NCBI GenBank assembly: GCA_022822525.1
Contig: JAJEBN010000109.1
Span: forward strand, 1-64,000
Length of the DNA: 64,000 nucleotides
Direction: 5' to 3'
Source of the DNA: Acidimicrobiia bacterium
Lineage (GTDB): Bacteria > Actinomycetota > Acidimicrobiia > Acidimicrobiales > Poriferisodalaceae
Shown here: one piece after another, positions 42,622-50,247 of the stretch
Layout of the letters: the number at the start of each line of letters is the position of its first letter
Numbering within the stretch: position 1 is the stretch's first letter
Notes under the pieces: model-generated
Database searches by the model: none
What the model saw: only the letters and a program-made list of their open reading frames with translations
What the model was told of the DNA's origin: nothing
Position numbers and translations under genes: made by a program

Positions 42622-42659
42622 GCGCCGAGCAATCAACACATGGCGCGTCAGCGCCGAGC
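42613..42659. repeat. Two tandem GGCGC hairpins between convergent genes
   Basis: GGCGCGTAAGCGCC and GGCGCGTCAGCGCC, each a 5-bp stem with a 4-nt loop, occur 29 bp apart inside an imperfect direct repeat (GGCGCGTMAGCGCCGAGCARTCA). The first contains the thioesterase stop codon TAA. They lie between convergent genes, so a bidirectional terminator is plausible, though no U-tract follows. Confidence 0.45.
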
Positions 42660-42686
42660 AGTCAGCACGCGGGGGCTGGGCGGGGG

Positions 42687-43175
42687 TCAGCCCTGGCGTT
42701 GCCTCATCTGCTGCACGAAACGGATGATGCGCATGGTGTCGAGTGCGGTGAACCGTCCGATCGGCCCCGTCGAATAGCACGCTTGAGCCACCTTGCCGCC
42801 CGGGGACAGGATGAAGCCGGTGGCATGCAGGATGCCCCGCCCCTCCTCGGTGTAGGCCCCGGTCAGCGACGACACCTCGGCCATGTCGGCGCTGTGCAGC
42901 ATCTTCACCGAGCGCAGCTGCAGGCCATCGGAGAGGCGCTGGGTGGTGTCCTTGTCGTCCACCGAGAGCGCCACGACGCCGGCGTCGAGCGTCTTGAGCA
43001 GCGAGCCGGCACCGTCGAAGTCAACCAACTGTTGACGGCAGTACGGTCACCAGTGGCCCCGGTACACCAGCACCACTCCCCAGCCGTCGCCGAAGACTTC
43101 GGGGATCGTGACCTGCCCATCGTCGAGGTCGCTCAGCGTGAGCTCGGGGAACGCGTCTCCGCTGTCGAGTTTCAT
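42687..43175 (-). CDS. Selenocysteine-containing peroxiredoxin-like (AhpC/TSA) protein
   Basis: The ORF reads MKLDSGDAFPELTLSDLDDG then VVLVYRGHW, TGA at 43047-43049 (residue 43), then PYCRQQLVDFDGAGSLL, and continues to a normal C-terminus. AhpC/TSA relatives have Cys at that place (HWCPYCR). The protein is thus a 162-aa UxxC peroxiredoxin-like enzyme. A perfect 6-bp hairpin with loop AGUUG sits 11-27 nt downstream. The ORF track splits the gene into 43047-43298 and 42687-43028; there is no frame change between the halves. Expected role: peroxide or disulfide reduction. The ATG at 43175 is used; longer starts in the same frame exist upstream. Confidence 0.85.
43020..43036 (-). promoter_or_regulatory. 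Candidate bacterial SECIS hairpin of the peroxiredoxin-like gene
   Basis: In the mRNA, nt 11-27 after UGA read GUCAAC-AGUUG-GUUGAC, a perfect 6-bp stem. The second loop base is G at +18, within the 16-37 nt range, and within the first two loop bases as described for bacterial SECIS. Confidence 0.7.
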
Positions 43176-43341
43176 CTCGGGTGCCCTTCTGTCGGCCGCG
43201 GTCATGAACGGTACTGCAACGCTCCAGGCCCGATCCGCCGATGGCCGCGGTCGGCCGCCAGGGCGATCGGTCCATTCGGAGGCCGCGCAGTGCGGCAATA
43301 CTGACGGTCAGCGCATGCATGTGTGAGAAGGGGCGCAGTAC

Positions 43342-44475
43342 ATGATCGACTGGCTCGGCATCGGCCATCTGTTCGAACTGACTGCCGGCGAGGCGGTGCT
43401 GGGGTTCCTCACGCCGCTGATCGTCTGCGCCGTCGTGTTCGTGGCACACATGATCCTGCCCGCGCGGCGCGTCACCGGCTACGCCGCCAACCGCGAGACC
43501 GGCGAGCCCCGCAGCTACCGCCTCAACGGCGTCGTGGTGTTTGCGCTCGCGCACCTCGTGTGGGCGTTCGAGCTCTTCGGGCTGCCGCGGGACTGGTTCT
43601 ACCGATCAACCATGTACGCGATAGCGGGCGGGTTCATCACCGCGGTCATCGCGAACACGATCGTGGTGTTCTCCCAGCCGGAGGGCGAGCAGAAGAACCC
43701 GTTCCTGGCCTGGTGGTTCGGCCGGGCGCAAGAGCTGCAGTTCTTCAACAACCGCTTCGACCTCAAGATGTACTTCTACATCGTCGGCGGCACGATGCTG
43801 TCGCTCAACGCCTGGTCCGCGCTGGCGTGGCACGTCGACTTCGTCGACGACGTCAACCCCGGCCTGGTCCTCTACGTCATCATCAACTCCTTCTACGTGT
43901 TCGACTACTTCGTGTGGGAGCGAGTGCAGCTCTACACCTACGACCTCATCCACGAGAACGTCGGGTTCAAGCTCGTCTGGGGCGGGCCGTTCGTGTGGGG
44001 CTGGATGTTCGTGCTGCCGCTGTGGGGCTTGGCGAAGCACCCCGATCCAGGCTTCTCGGGCGGACCGATGTACTTCTGGCTGATCGGCAGCGCTGTGCTG
44101 TTCGTGGCCGGCTGGGTGATCTCCCGCGGCTCCAACCTGCAGAAGTACACGTTCAAGCGCTGGCCCGACCGTTCCTTTCTCGGCATCAAGCCGGAGGTCA
44201 TCGTGGCCGGCGACCGCAAGATCCTCTGCAGCGGGTTCTGGGGGAAGGCCAGGCACTTCGGTTACTTCGGCGAGGCCCTGTACGGGCTGTCCAACGCCTT
44301 GGCGTTCGGCTACTTCACCAACCTGTGGGCCTGGAGCTACGTGATCATGATCGTGATCTTCTTCGTGCCCCGCCAGTTCGAAGACGACAAGGTCTGCGCC
44401 GAGAAATACGGCGCGGAGAAGTGGGCCGAGTACCAGGCGCGGGTTCCGTACCGGATCCTTCCCGGCGTCTTCTAG
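43342..44475 (+). CDS. ERG4/ERG24-family sterol reductase-like membrane protein, copy 1
   Basis: A 377-aa polytopic protein (about 8 membrane segments). The C-terminus carries family hallmarks: ILCSGFWGKARHFGYFGEAL, RQFEDDKVCAEKYGAEKWAEYQARVPYRILPGVF in pieces, matching the KYG...W..Y...VPYRI.P motif of sterol C-14/C-7 and C-24 reductases. Earlier conserved stretches include FFNNRFDLKMYFYIVGG. Eukaryotic members use NADPH to reduce sterol double bonds. Bacterial members are few. AAGGGG precedes the ATG. It is 39 bp upstream of a close paralogue. Copy 1 has ARHFGY where copy 2 and eukaryotic relatives have RHxNYxG. Confidence 0.82.
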   Translation: MIDWLGIGHLFELTAGEAVLGFLTPLIVCAVVFVAHMILPARRVTGYAANRETGEPRSYRLNGVVVFALAHLVWAFELFGLPRDWFYRSTMYAIAGGFITAVIANTIVVFSQPEGEQKNPFLAWWFGRAQELQFFNNRFDLKMYFYIVGGTMLSLNAWSALAWHVDFVDDVNPGLVLYVIINSFYVFDYFVWERVQLYTYDLIHENVGFKLVWGGPFVWGWMFVLPLWGLAKHPDPGFSGGPMYFWLIGSAVLFVAGWVISRGSNLQKYTFKRWPDRSFLGIKPEVIVAGDRKILCSGFWGKARHFGYFGEALYGLSNALAFGYFTNLWAWSYVIMIVIFFVPRQFEDDKVCAEKYGAEKWAEYQARVPYRILPGVF

Positions 44476-44514
44476 CGCCGGCTGGCAGCGGCAGCACCGG
44501 AGAGGAGGCGACCC

Positions 44515-45648
44515 ATGTTCGAATGGCTCGGCATCGGGCACCTGACCGAACTCACTGCGGGCGAGGCGGTGCTGGGCTTTCTCACGCCGCTGCTGGTGAT
44601 GGCCGCCTTCTTCGTGCTGCACATGGTGCTGCCCGGCCGTCACGTCCCCGGCTACGTGATCGACGCCGAGACAGGCCAGCCCCGCAGCTACCGCCTCAAC
44701 GGGCTGCTGGTGTTTGTGGTGGCTCAGGCGATCTGGTGGTTCGAGCTCACCGGCATGCCACGCGACTGGTTCTACCGCTCATCGCTGTACGCCGTGGCGG
44801 GCGGCACGGTGCTGGCCGTCATCATGACGTTGATCGCCGTGTTCAGCCAGCCCGAGGGCGAGGTCAAGAACAAGTTCCTGGCGTGCTGGTTCGGGCGCGC
44901 CCAGGAGATGCAGTGGTTCAACAACCGCTTCGACCTCAAGATGTACTTCTACATCGTCGGCGGCACGATGCTGTCGCTCAACGCCTTCTCCGGCGCGGCC
45001 TGGCACTACGACAACTTCGACGACCCGAATCCGGGGGCGTACCTCTTCGCAGCGTTCTTCACCTTCTACGTGTTCGACTACTTCGTGTTCGAGCGGGTGC
45101 AGCTCTACACATTCGACATCATCTACGAGCGCCTCGGGTTCAAGATGTTCTGGGGCGGCTTGTTCGTCTACGGCTGGATGTTCATCATCCCGATGTGGGG
45201 CATGGCAGTGCATCCCGATCCGGGCCACTCAGGGGGCTGGCGGGTGCTGTGGCTGATCGGCGCACCGGCGATGTACGTGCTGGGCTGGTGCATCGCCCGG
45301 GGCGCCAACATGCAGAAGTACACGTTCAAGCGGTGGCCCGAGCGCAGCTTCCTGGGCATCAAGCCCGAGATCATCGAAGCCGGCGAGCGCAAGATTCTCT
45401 GCAACGGCTTCTGGGGCGCATCCCGCCATCCCAACTACATGGGCGAAGTGTTCTACGGGCTGGGCCTCGCCCTGGCGTGGGGCCACTTCGGCAATCTGTG
45501 GGCGTGGCTCTACCTGATCTATGTCTTCGCGCTGTTCAGTTACCGGCAGATGGACGACGACCGGCGCTGTGCGCAGAAGTACGGCCCCGCCAAATGGGCC
45601 GAGTACCGCGAGCGGGTGCCCTACCGGATCATCCCCCGCATCTACTGA
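44515..45648 (+). CDS. ERG4/ERG24-family sterol reductase-like membrane protein, copy 2
   Basis: Also 377 aa and clearly paralogous to copy 1 along its whole length (MFEWLGIGHLTELTAGEAVLGFLTPL, shared FNNRFDLKMYFYIVGGTMLSLNA). The C-terminal signature is closer to canonical: GASRHPNYMGEVFYGLGLALAW and KYGPAKWAEYRERVPYRIIPRIY. GGAGG lies 7 nt before the ATG, and both copies are probably on one transcript. The duplicated pair may act on two different double bonds, or form a heteromer. Whether the host makes or only modifies sterols cannot be judged from this window. Confidence 0.85.
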   Translation: MFEWLGIGHLTELTAGEAVLGFLTPLLVMAAFFVLHMVLPGRHVPGYVIDAETGQPRSYRLNGLLVFVVAQAIWWFELTGMPRDWFYRSSLYAVAGGTVLAVIMTLIAVFSQPEGEVKNKFLACWFGRAQEMQWFNNRFDLKMYFYIVGGTMLSLNAFSGAAWHYDNFDDPNPGAYLFAAFFTFYVFDYFVFERVQLYTFDIIYERLGFKMFWGGLFVYGWMFIIPMWGMAVHPDPGHSGGWRVLWLIGAPAMYVLGWCIARGANMQKYTFKRWPERSFLGIKPEIIEAGERKILCNGFWGASRHPNYMGEVFYGLGLALAWGHFGNLWAWLYLIYVFALFSYRQMDDDRRCAQKYGPAKWAEYRERVPYRIIPRIY

Positions 45649-45681
45649 CCCGATCTGCGAGCCGGCCGATGTTGACCTCGG

Positions 45682-45755
45682 TGGGCGCTGCAGGACTCGA
45701 ACCTGCGACCCCCTCCTTGTAAGGGAGGTGCTCTCGCCAGCTGAGCTAAGCGCCC
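45682..45755 (-). tRNA. tRNA-Val (anticodon TAC)
   Basis: The minus strand gives GGGCGCTTAGCTCAGCTGG..., acceptor arm GGGCGCT/AGCGCCC, anticodon stem CCTCC/GGAGG around CTTACAA (anticodon TAC, Val) and T-loop GGTTCGAATCC. The discriminator is A; CCA is not encoded. It lies just downstream of the ERG24-like pair and 20 bp from the stop of the inositol-phosphatase gene. Confidence 0.95.
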
Positions 45756-45775
45756 CCGCAGCCGGGCTTGGGAGG

Positions 45776-46615
45776 CTACCGGCCGTCGCCTGAGCCAGAC
45801 CCCGGCTGGCGGGTGCGTCCGAGCAGCGCTGCCAGCTCGGGCGTGCTGGCGGCCATGGGGCCCCGGCGCTCGCTGTGGCTGAGGTGGAAGAGCTCGGCGC
45901 CGTCGGCCTCGCCGGTCCAGGCGCCCGCCTCGCTGCAGATGAGCACGCCCGCGGCGTAGTCCCACACTCCGTGGTTGGAGTTGAGGTCGAGGTACGCATC
46001 GAGCCGGCCGCAGGCCACCGCACACAGGTCGAGCGCGGCGGAACCCAGCACCCGCACCTGCCACACCGGCAGGTCGGCGCCGGGACGGCCCGAGACGCCG
46101 ATCACCGCCCGTTCGCCGCTGGTGCGCCCGCTGGGCGAGATGGGGACCCCGTCGAGATGCGCTCCCCCGCCCGCGGCGGCCGTGAATTCCTCGCCCGTGA
46201 CGAGGTGCCGCACCAACCCCGCGACCGGCCCCAGTCCGGCGGCCGGCGTCACCGCAGTGCCGTCGAGTCGGGGCTCGGCACCACCGATGCTGCTGTCGAC
46301 GACGCACAGGCTGATGCAGTAGTGCGGGATGCGGCGGGATGCATTGGTCGAACCGTCCACCGGGTCGACGATGACGGTCTCGCCGCCCGATCCAGCACGC
46401 AGGCCGGATTCCTCGCTCAGCACACCCACGCCCGCCGCATCGAGCACCTCGAGAGCGGCGGCATCGGCGACTTGGTCGAGCGCGTACTGGTCGGGCCGCT
46501 CGCCGCCGTCGCGCCAACGATCGAAGGGGGCCAGCGCCGCCTCGACCGAGTCGGCAGTGCGCCGCAGCAGCTCCAGCCAGCCGTCAGGGTCTGATTTCAC
46601 GGGGCCTGATGTCAC
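45776..46615 (-). CDS. Inositol monophosphatase-family phosphatase
   Basis: The 279-aa enzyme has the Mg-binding motifs GVLSEESG (67-69 SEE), VDPVDGSTN (84-91) and the late WDYAAGVLICSEAG. Family members include SuhB, histidinol phosphatase HisN and the PAP phosphatase CysQ. I cannot choose between them; the compact loop and the abundance of sulfatases make a sulfur role possible but unproven. A GTG is the likely start. It is divergent from the 189-aa unknown gene across 70 bp. Confidence 0.85.
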   Translation of the reverse strand: MTSGPVKSDPDGWLELLRRTADSVEAALAPFDRWRDGGERPDQYALDQVADAAALEVLDAAGVGVLSEESGLRAGSGGETVIVDPVDGSTNASRRIPHYCISLCVVDSSIGGAEPRLDGTAVTPAAGLGPVAGLVRHLVTGEEFTAAAGGGAHLDGVPISPSGRTSGERAVIGVSGRPGADLPVWQVRVLGSAALDLCAVACGRLDAYLDLNSNHGVWDYAAGVLICSEAGAWTGEADGAELFHLSHSERRGPMAASTPELAALLGRTRQPGSGSGDGR

Positions 46616-46685
46616 GCGTCGAATGGTGCCATCTCAGACCTATAGCCTCCGCGGATCATCCCGGCGCCGCGTGGGGAGTCACCCG

Positions 46686-47255
46686 ATGGCAGCGATCGAC
46701 ATCACCGGATACATGGCGAGCCTGAAGGATCACGCTCACTCGCACGGCTTTCACATCCACGACGAGCGGCAGTACATCGAGTCTTACAGCCTGCGCCAGA
46801 CCTGGGAGGTGGATCTCCATCCCGCAGAGGCATGCGGCGGGCCGCTGGACCTGCACCTCACTCTCGAAGCTGATCCGCGCACGCTGCTGTCGTTCGAGGA
46901 CATCCTGTGGGCGACGCCCGAGGACGACCTCCCGCCCGACGAATTCTGGCTGCCGCTGCTGTTCACCTGGGCGCTGCCGCCGCTCGACCACAGCCCCGAC
47001 ATGCTGGTGCTGGCGACCGACCTGGCGGGCTTGGGCGGGACAGCGCTGCCCGTGGAGGTGTCGGCCATCGACTCGCTGACATCGGTGACCGACCCCGCCA
47101 AGCGGACGCTCATGATCGTGGCGCGCAAGGAGCTGTCGCTGCAGGCGCTGCTGCGGGGCGAAGACGAGATGTGCGAGCCGTTCGACCGCTGCACCAAGAT
47201 CTGCGACTACCTGCTGCACCACGCGCAGGACTGGTACGACGAGGTCCCTGCGTAG
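46686..47255 (+). CDS. Conserved-looking protein of unknown function
   Basis: A 189-aa acidic protein. I do not recognise its family. It begins MAAIDITGYMASLKDHAHSHG, has alternating strands (LDLHLTLEADPRTLLSFEDILW), then DLAGLGGTALPVEVSAIDS and ends with a helical CTKICDYLLHHAQDWYDE with two Cys. The ATG at 46686 has GGGGAG 7 nt upstream; the ORF start at 46329 is inside the antisense phosphatase gene. Codon use fits the rest of the window, so it is a real gene. Confidence 0.75.
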   Translation: MAAIDITGYMASLKDHAHSHGFHIHDERQYIESYSLRQTWEVDLHPAEACGGPLDLHLTLEADPRTLLSFEDILWATPEDDLPPDEFWLPLLFTWALPPLDHSPDMLVLATDLAGLGGTALPVEVSAIDSLTSVTDPAKRTLMIVARKELSLQALLRGEDEMCEPFDRCTKICDYLLHHAQDWYDEVPA

Positions 47256-47408
47256 CGCCGATTCGCTCCAGCCCGCCGCCTGTGCCGGACCGATGCGCTC
47301 GCCTCTTTGTGTATTTGCCGCTGCACTCCAACAGGACTGCCGATTGCGGTGCGGATGCGAGGCCTGGTCGCTTGCGGGCGCAGGTTCTGCTGGTCGTGCT
47401 CGGTCTGC

Positions 47409-48644
47409 CTAGCCGGGAAGAATCGGCGGCGGAGCGCGGCGCGGGGTGCCGTTGGGTGGTGTGTCGATGACCCAGTGGCGTTGGTGGTGGTCGATGTGGC
47501 AGGGCTCGCACAGCATTGCGAGGTTCGGGATGTCTGTAAGTCCGTCATCCTCGTAGTGCTGGATGTGATGGGCGTGACAGCGTTCGGAGTGGGTGGCGCA
47601 ACTGATGCAGCCTCCGTCGCGGATAGCCAGCACGATGCGCTGGGCGTCGTTGGCACTACGAGCCCGCCCCAACGCCAGTTCAGCCCAATCGCTCTTGAAG
47701 ACCGCCGGCAGCACCTTGGCATCGGCTGCGAGTTCGGCAAGCTGTCGCGCTGACAACGGGGTGCCGTCGTCGAGCCGAGGGTTATCGAGCTGGCCCGTCA
47801 CGACGTCGTAGTCGGTAACGATCACCAGGCTCGCCTGAGGCTTCTGGCGGCCCAAGATCAGATCGCAGAGTGCATCTGCATTGCGCTGTGGAAACGTGAG
47901 CTCGATGACGTCGTCTTGCTGGCGCACTGCCCGCTCAGCAGCCGCGAGCTGCTGACTGATCTGTCGGCCCGTGATGAAATCGAGATCCGCTCGCAGGTGC
48001 CACATCCCGTCATCGCCCAACAACATCGAGCAACGGCGCTCCTCGCGTTGCAGCGCCAGTTCGGCATCGGCCGGCGTGCGATCATTGGCTGCGGCCTCGG
48101 CTTCGAGATCGGCGTACACCTGCAGGCTCTCGTAGGCCAGCGTGTGACGAGCAATGACATCTGACGGATAGGCCCGGCACAGTTCCAAGAAATCGCTCTC
48201 GCTACGACGGTGCTTCTTTGGCGATTCCCGTGCGATCACCTTGGCATGGGACATCTGAATCTCACCGGCGCACAGCGCCTCGAGCGTGTCGGTGAACTCG
48301 TGCTGCACCAGTGCCTCCGCGAGGCGCGCCTCGCTACGTGCCTGCGCTGAGTTCATCCTCGTGTATTGACGCAGTTGCCAGGCAGCTGACTGAGCACCAT
48401 CCCGGGAGACCAGCTCGCTAAGCACCGCCGCATAGCGGCCTTCCAGCCGGGCACGCTCGGCCACCAGATCCACCAGAACCTCAACCAACTCGCCGTGGCT
48501 CAAGGCCTCGAGGCCAGAACCGGTCGTACCGTTGACGGCTCCGCCGACGCCACTGCTCCAATCCGCTATCGCATCGTCACCAAACGAAGCAAACGGCGCT
48601 GCCGCATCGTCTTCGGAGAGGGCTACCGGAGCGTCCACCAACAT
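47409..48644 (-). CDS. DUF222 and HNH endonuclease domain protein
   Basis: The 411-aa protein resembles the actinobacterial 13E12-repeat family: an N-terminal DUF222 helical region (LSHGELVEVLVDLVAERARLEGRYAAVLSELVSRDG) and a C-terminal HNH site CISCATHSERCHAHHIQHYEDDG followed by LAMLCEPCHIDHHQ. The HNH motif with paired Cys suggests a zinc-structured ββα-metal nuclease. The ATG at 48644 is preferred over 48683 because TATGCT stands 6 nt before it. Such genes are multicopy in actinobacteria and some are damage-inducible; no target is known. Confidence 0.85.
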   Translation of the reverse strand: MLVDAPVALSEDDAAAPFASFGDDAIADWSSGVGGAVNGTTGSGLEALSHGELVEVLVDLVAERARLEGRYAAVLSELVSRDGAQSAAWQLRQYTRMNSAQARSEARLAEALVQHEFTDTLEALCAGEIQMSHAKVIARESPKKHRRSESDFLELCRAYPSDVIARHTLAYESLQVYADLEAEAAANDRTPADAELALQREERRCSMLLGDDGMWHLRADLDFITGRQISQQLAAAERAVRQQDDVIELTFPQRNADALCDLILGRQKPQASLVIVTDYDVVTGQLDNPRLDDGTPLSARQLAELAADAKVLPAVFKSDWAELALGRARSANDAQRIVLAIRDGGCISCATHSERCHAHHIQHYEDDGLTDIPNLAMLCEPCHIDHHQRHWVIDTPPNGTPRRAPPPILPG

Positions 48645-48650
48645 GGAGTA

Positions 48651-48686
48651 AGCATACATTCGTATGTATCCAAAAGCAAACATTCG
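48651..48686 (-). promoter_or_regulatory. Leaderless promoter with repeats upstream of the DUF222-HNH gene
   Basis: On the minus strand TATGCT is followed by TACTCC and the ATG. Two copies of CGAATGTWTGC stand 24 bp apart (48652-48662 and 48676-48686), and ATACAT-ACGA-ATGTAT is a perfect inverted repeat (48654-48669) over the -10. Likely regulator binding; the sites do not fit the classical CGAACN4GTTCG LexA box. Confidence 0.45.
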
Positions 48687-48715
48687 CGCGACACAATTTC
48701 AGTGCCACGCCAAAG

Positions 48716-50209
48716 TCAGGACGGGTGATCCCAGCTCTGAGTGAGATGGAGCGTGCCGTAGCGGTCGTACACCTCTGCTGTGCGCGAAGCCAAGTCGACG
48801 ATGATCGGGCGGCGGAGGTTTTCCGTGCGCCGTCCACCGAGATGGGCCTGCGCACTTGACCTATTCAGAACCACGCGCTGGCCCCAAACCTGAACGCCGA
48901 GCACGTTCCAGCCGCCACCGGTCAGCACCACAGGGAAGAACTCGACGATCTCGCCTGAGGTGCCATCTACACGAGCAAGCACATACAGGCGGGTGCCACT
49001 CTTGTCGGAGAACGCCGTCGAGCCGACAACGAAGTCCTCGCCGACAGGCACGATCAGTCTCGGGCAAGACAATGACTCCGGGCGGTCGAAACAGTCGCCA
49101 TCAAAGTCGTCGGATCGCCTGATGAAGGGCAGCTCGACGCTCGTCTCTGGCTCTACGGCAACAGCCGAGTTCCACTGGTCGCCATCTGTGCTGTTGAAGC
49201 CGTAGATCGCTTCCGGCGTAATCGCCTTCGGTTCGAACCCCCACTCGTAGCCGCCCACATCATCGAGCGGCAGCGATTCTGAGCTCAGTAAGCCCCTCCG
49301 ATGGAGCACCTCACGGTAGTTGGGGTTGCAGCCGACACACTCATCTTCATCTTCGGGCCATTCGATGGTCGTGTACAGAACGACCGGCGAACCCTCTACG
49401 ACAGTGACACCGAAGTAGATCAAGAATCCCCCATCTCCGAACGCGACGCTGTCTGTAAGCAGTGCCGTTGGTTCGTCAGCGCCTGCCGGCCACCAGCGCA
49501 GTTCACGGCTGCGCGTGGAATCCCCGATCTGTTCGTAGACGATGCCTCCTCCGCCATCGGGATAGACATTTCGGACGGGCTGGTCAAACGCCCATTCACG
49601 CTTCAGGGCCCCATCAGGTGCGAAGGCCTGCACCTCGCATGCACCGTGAAACACCAGTTCGGCACCGTCAAGTGACGACAGTGCAGCCGGTGCGATGGGC
49701 GCATCGCCAGCGTTGAGCCCGACGGCCTTGCGAGGGACAATGATCGGCGTTCCCTCCCATGTGTCACCGTCGTCGTACGCCACGAGAGGTGGAGGAACCA
49801 GCTGCTCGCACCGTTCATCGCGAGACGACTCGGCTTCAGTCTCGACACCCTCAGGCTCTGCTTGGGACCCGGCACCAGTGGCACCTGGGTCTGTTTCCGG
49901 CTGAGAATCTTCGGTCTGGCCAGCCGTTCCTGCATTCGTGATCGACTCATCATGGGACTCGTCGGCTTCCGGTGATTCTGCGTCCTCAATGGGCGCCGGG
50001 ACCGATGACACCGGCACTGGGAGAGAGTCCCGAGGGCTGTCGGCAGCCGGTCTTGCTGCAGCGCTTGTTGTTGAGGAAGCCGAAGGGGCTTCCGGCTGGC
50101 TGCTCACGAACGTATCCGGTGCGAGCGATGAGTCTTGCGGCGTCTCACTAGAACAACTCGCAACGAGGAAGATGCATGCACACAGGATCGTCCGCCAGCA
50201 CCATGACAT
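48716..50209 (-). CDS. Secreted lipoprotein with probable beta-propeller-like body
   Basis: A 497-aa protein. With the ATG at 50209 the N-terminus (WCWRTILCACIFLVASCSSE) is a lipoprotein signal with lipobox VASC; the start at 50251 would put about 14 residues before it. Residues about 20-125 are a Ser/Glu/Pro/Asp-rich disordered linker. The rest has repeated strand pairs (LVFHGACEVQAFAPDGALKREWAFD, GGGIVYEQIGDSTRSRELRWWPAG) that look like blades of a propeller, and paired Cys (DECVGCNPN). Function unknown. It is 38 bp downstream of the importer ATPase gene on the same strand, so it may be part of that operon. Confidence 0.75.
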   Translation of the reverse strand: MSWCWRTILCACIFLVASCSSETPQDSSLAPDTFVSSQPEAPSASSTTSAAARPAADSPRDSLPVPVSSVPAPIEDAESPEADESHDESITNAGTAGQTEDSQPETDPGATGAGSQAEPEGVETEAESSRDERCEQLVPPPLVAYDDGDTWEGTPIIVPRKAVGLNAGDAPIAPAALSSLDGAELVFHGACEVQAFAPDGALKREWAFDQPVRNVYPDGGGGIVYEQIGDSTRSRELRWWPAGADEPTALLTDSVAFGDGGFLIYFGVTVVEGSPVVLYTTIEWPEDEDECVGCNPNYREVLHRRGLLSSESLPLDDVGGYEWGFEPKAITPEAIYGFNSTDGDQWNSAVAVEPETSVELPFIRRSDDFDGDCFDRPESLSCPRLIVPVGEDFVVGSTAFSDKSGTRLYVLARVDGTSGEIVEFFPVVLTGGGWNVLGVQVWGQRVVLNRSSAQAHLGGRRTENLRRPIIVDLASRTAEVYDRYGTLHLTQSWDHPS

Positions 50210-50247
50210 CGCTATCGGGCCGTCGGCCAACGAAGGGGAAATTTTGA

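Noticed and set aside
42687-43298. Peroxiredoxin-like gene as a pseudogene with a nonsense mutation
   Set aside because: UGA is at the exact catalytic Cys, the downstream half is intact, the hairpin fits SECIS rules and a second gene shows the same pattern. It remains possible if Sec machinery is absent.
43323-45722. Plus-strand 799-aa ORF covering both ERG24-like genes
   Set aside because: It is a shifted-frame shadow rich in Arg/Gly/Ala; the two 377-aa frames have membrane segments, Shine-Dalgarno sites and family motifs.
45521-45793. 90-aa plus-strand ORF across the tRNA-Val
   Set aside because: It overlaps the ERG24-like gene end and the antisense of tRNA-Val; the CRTRTCDPLL segment is the known artefact of translating antisense tRNA.
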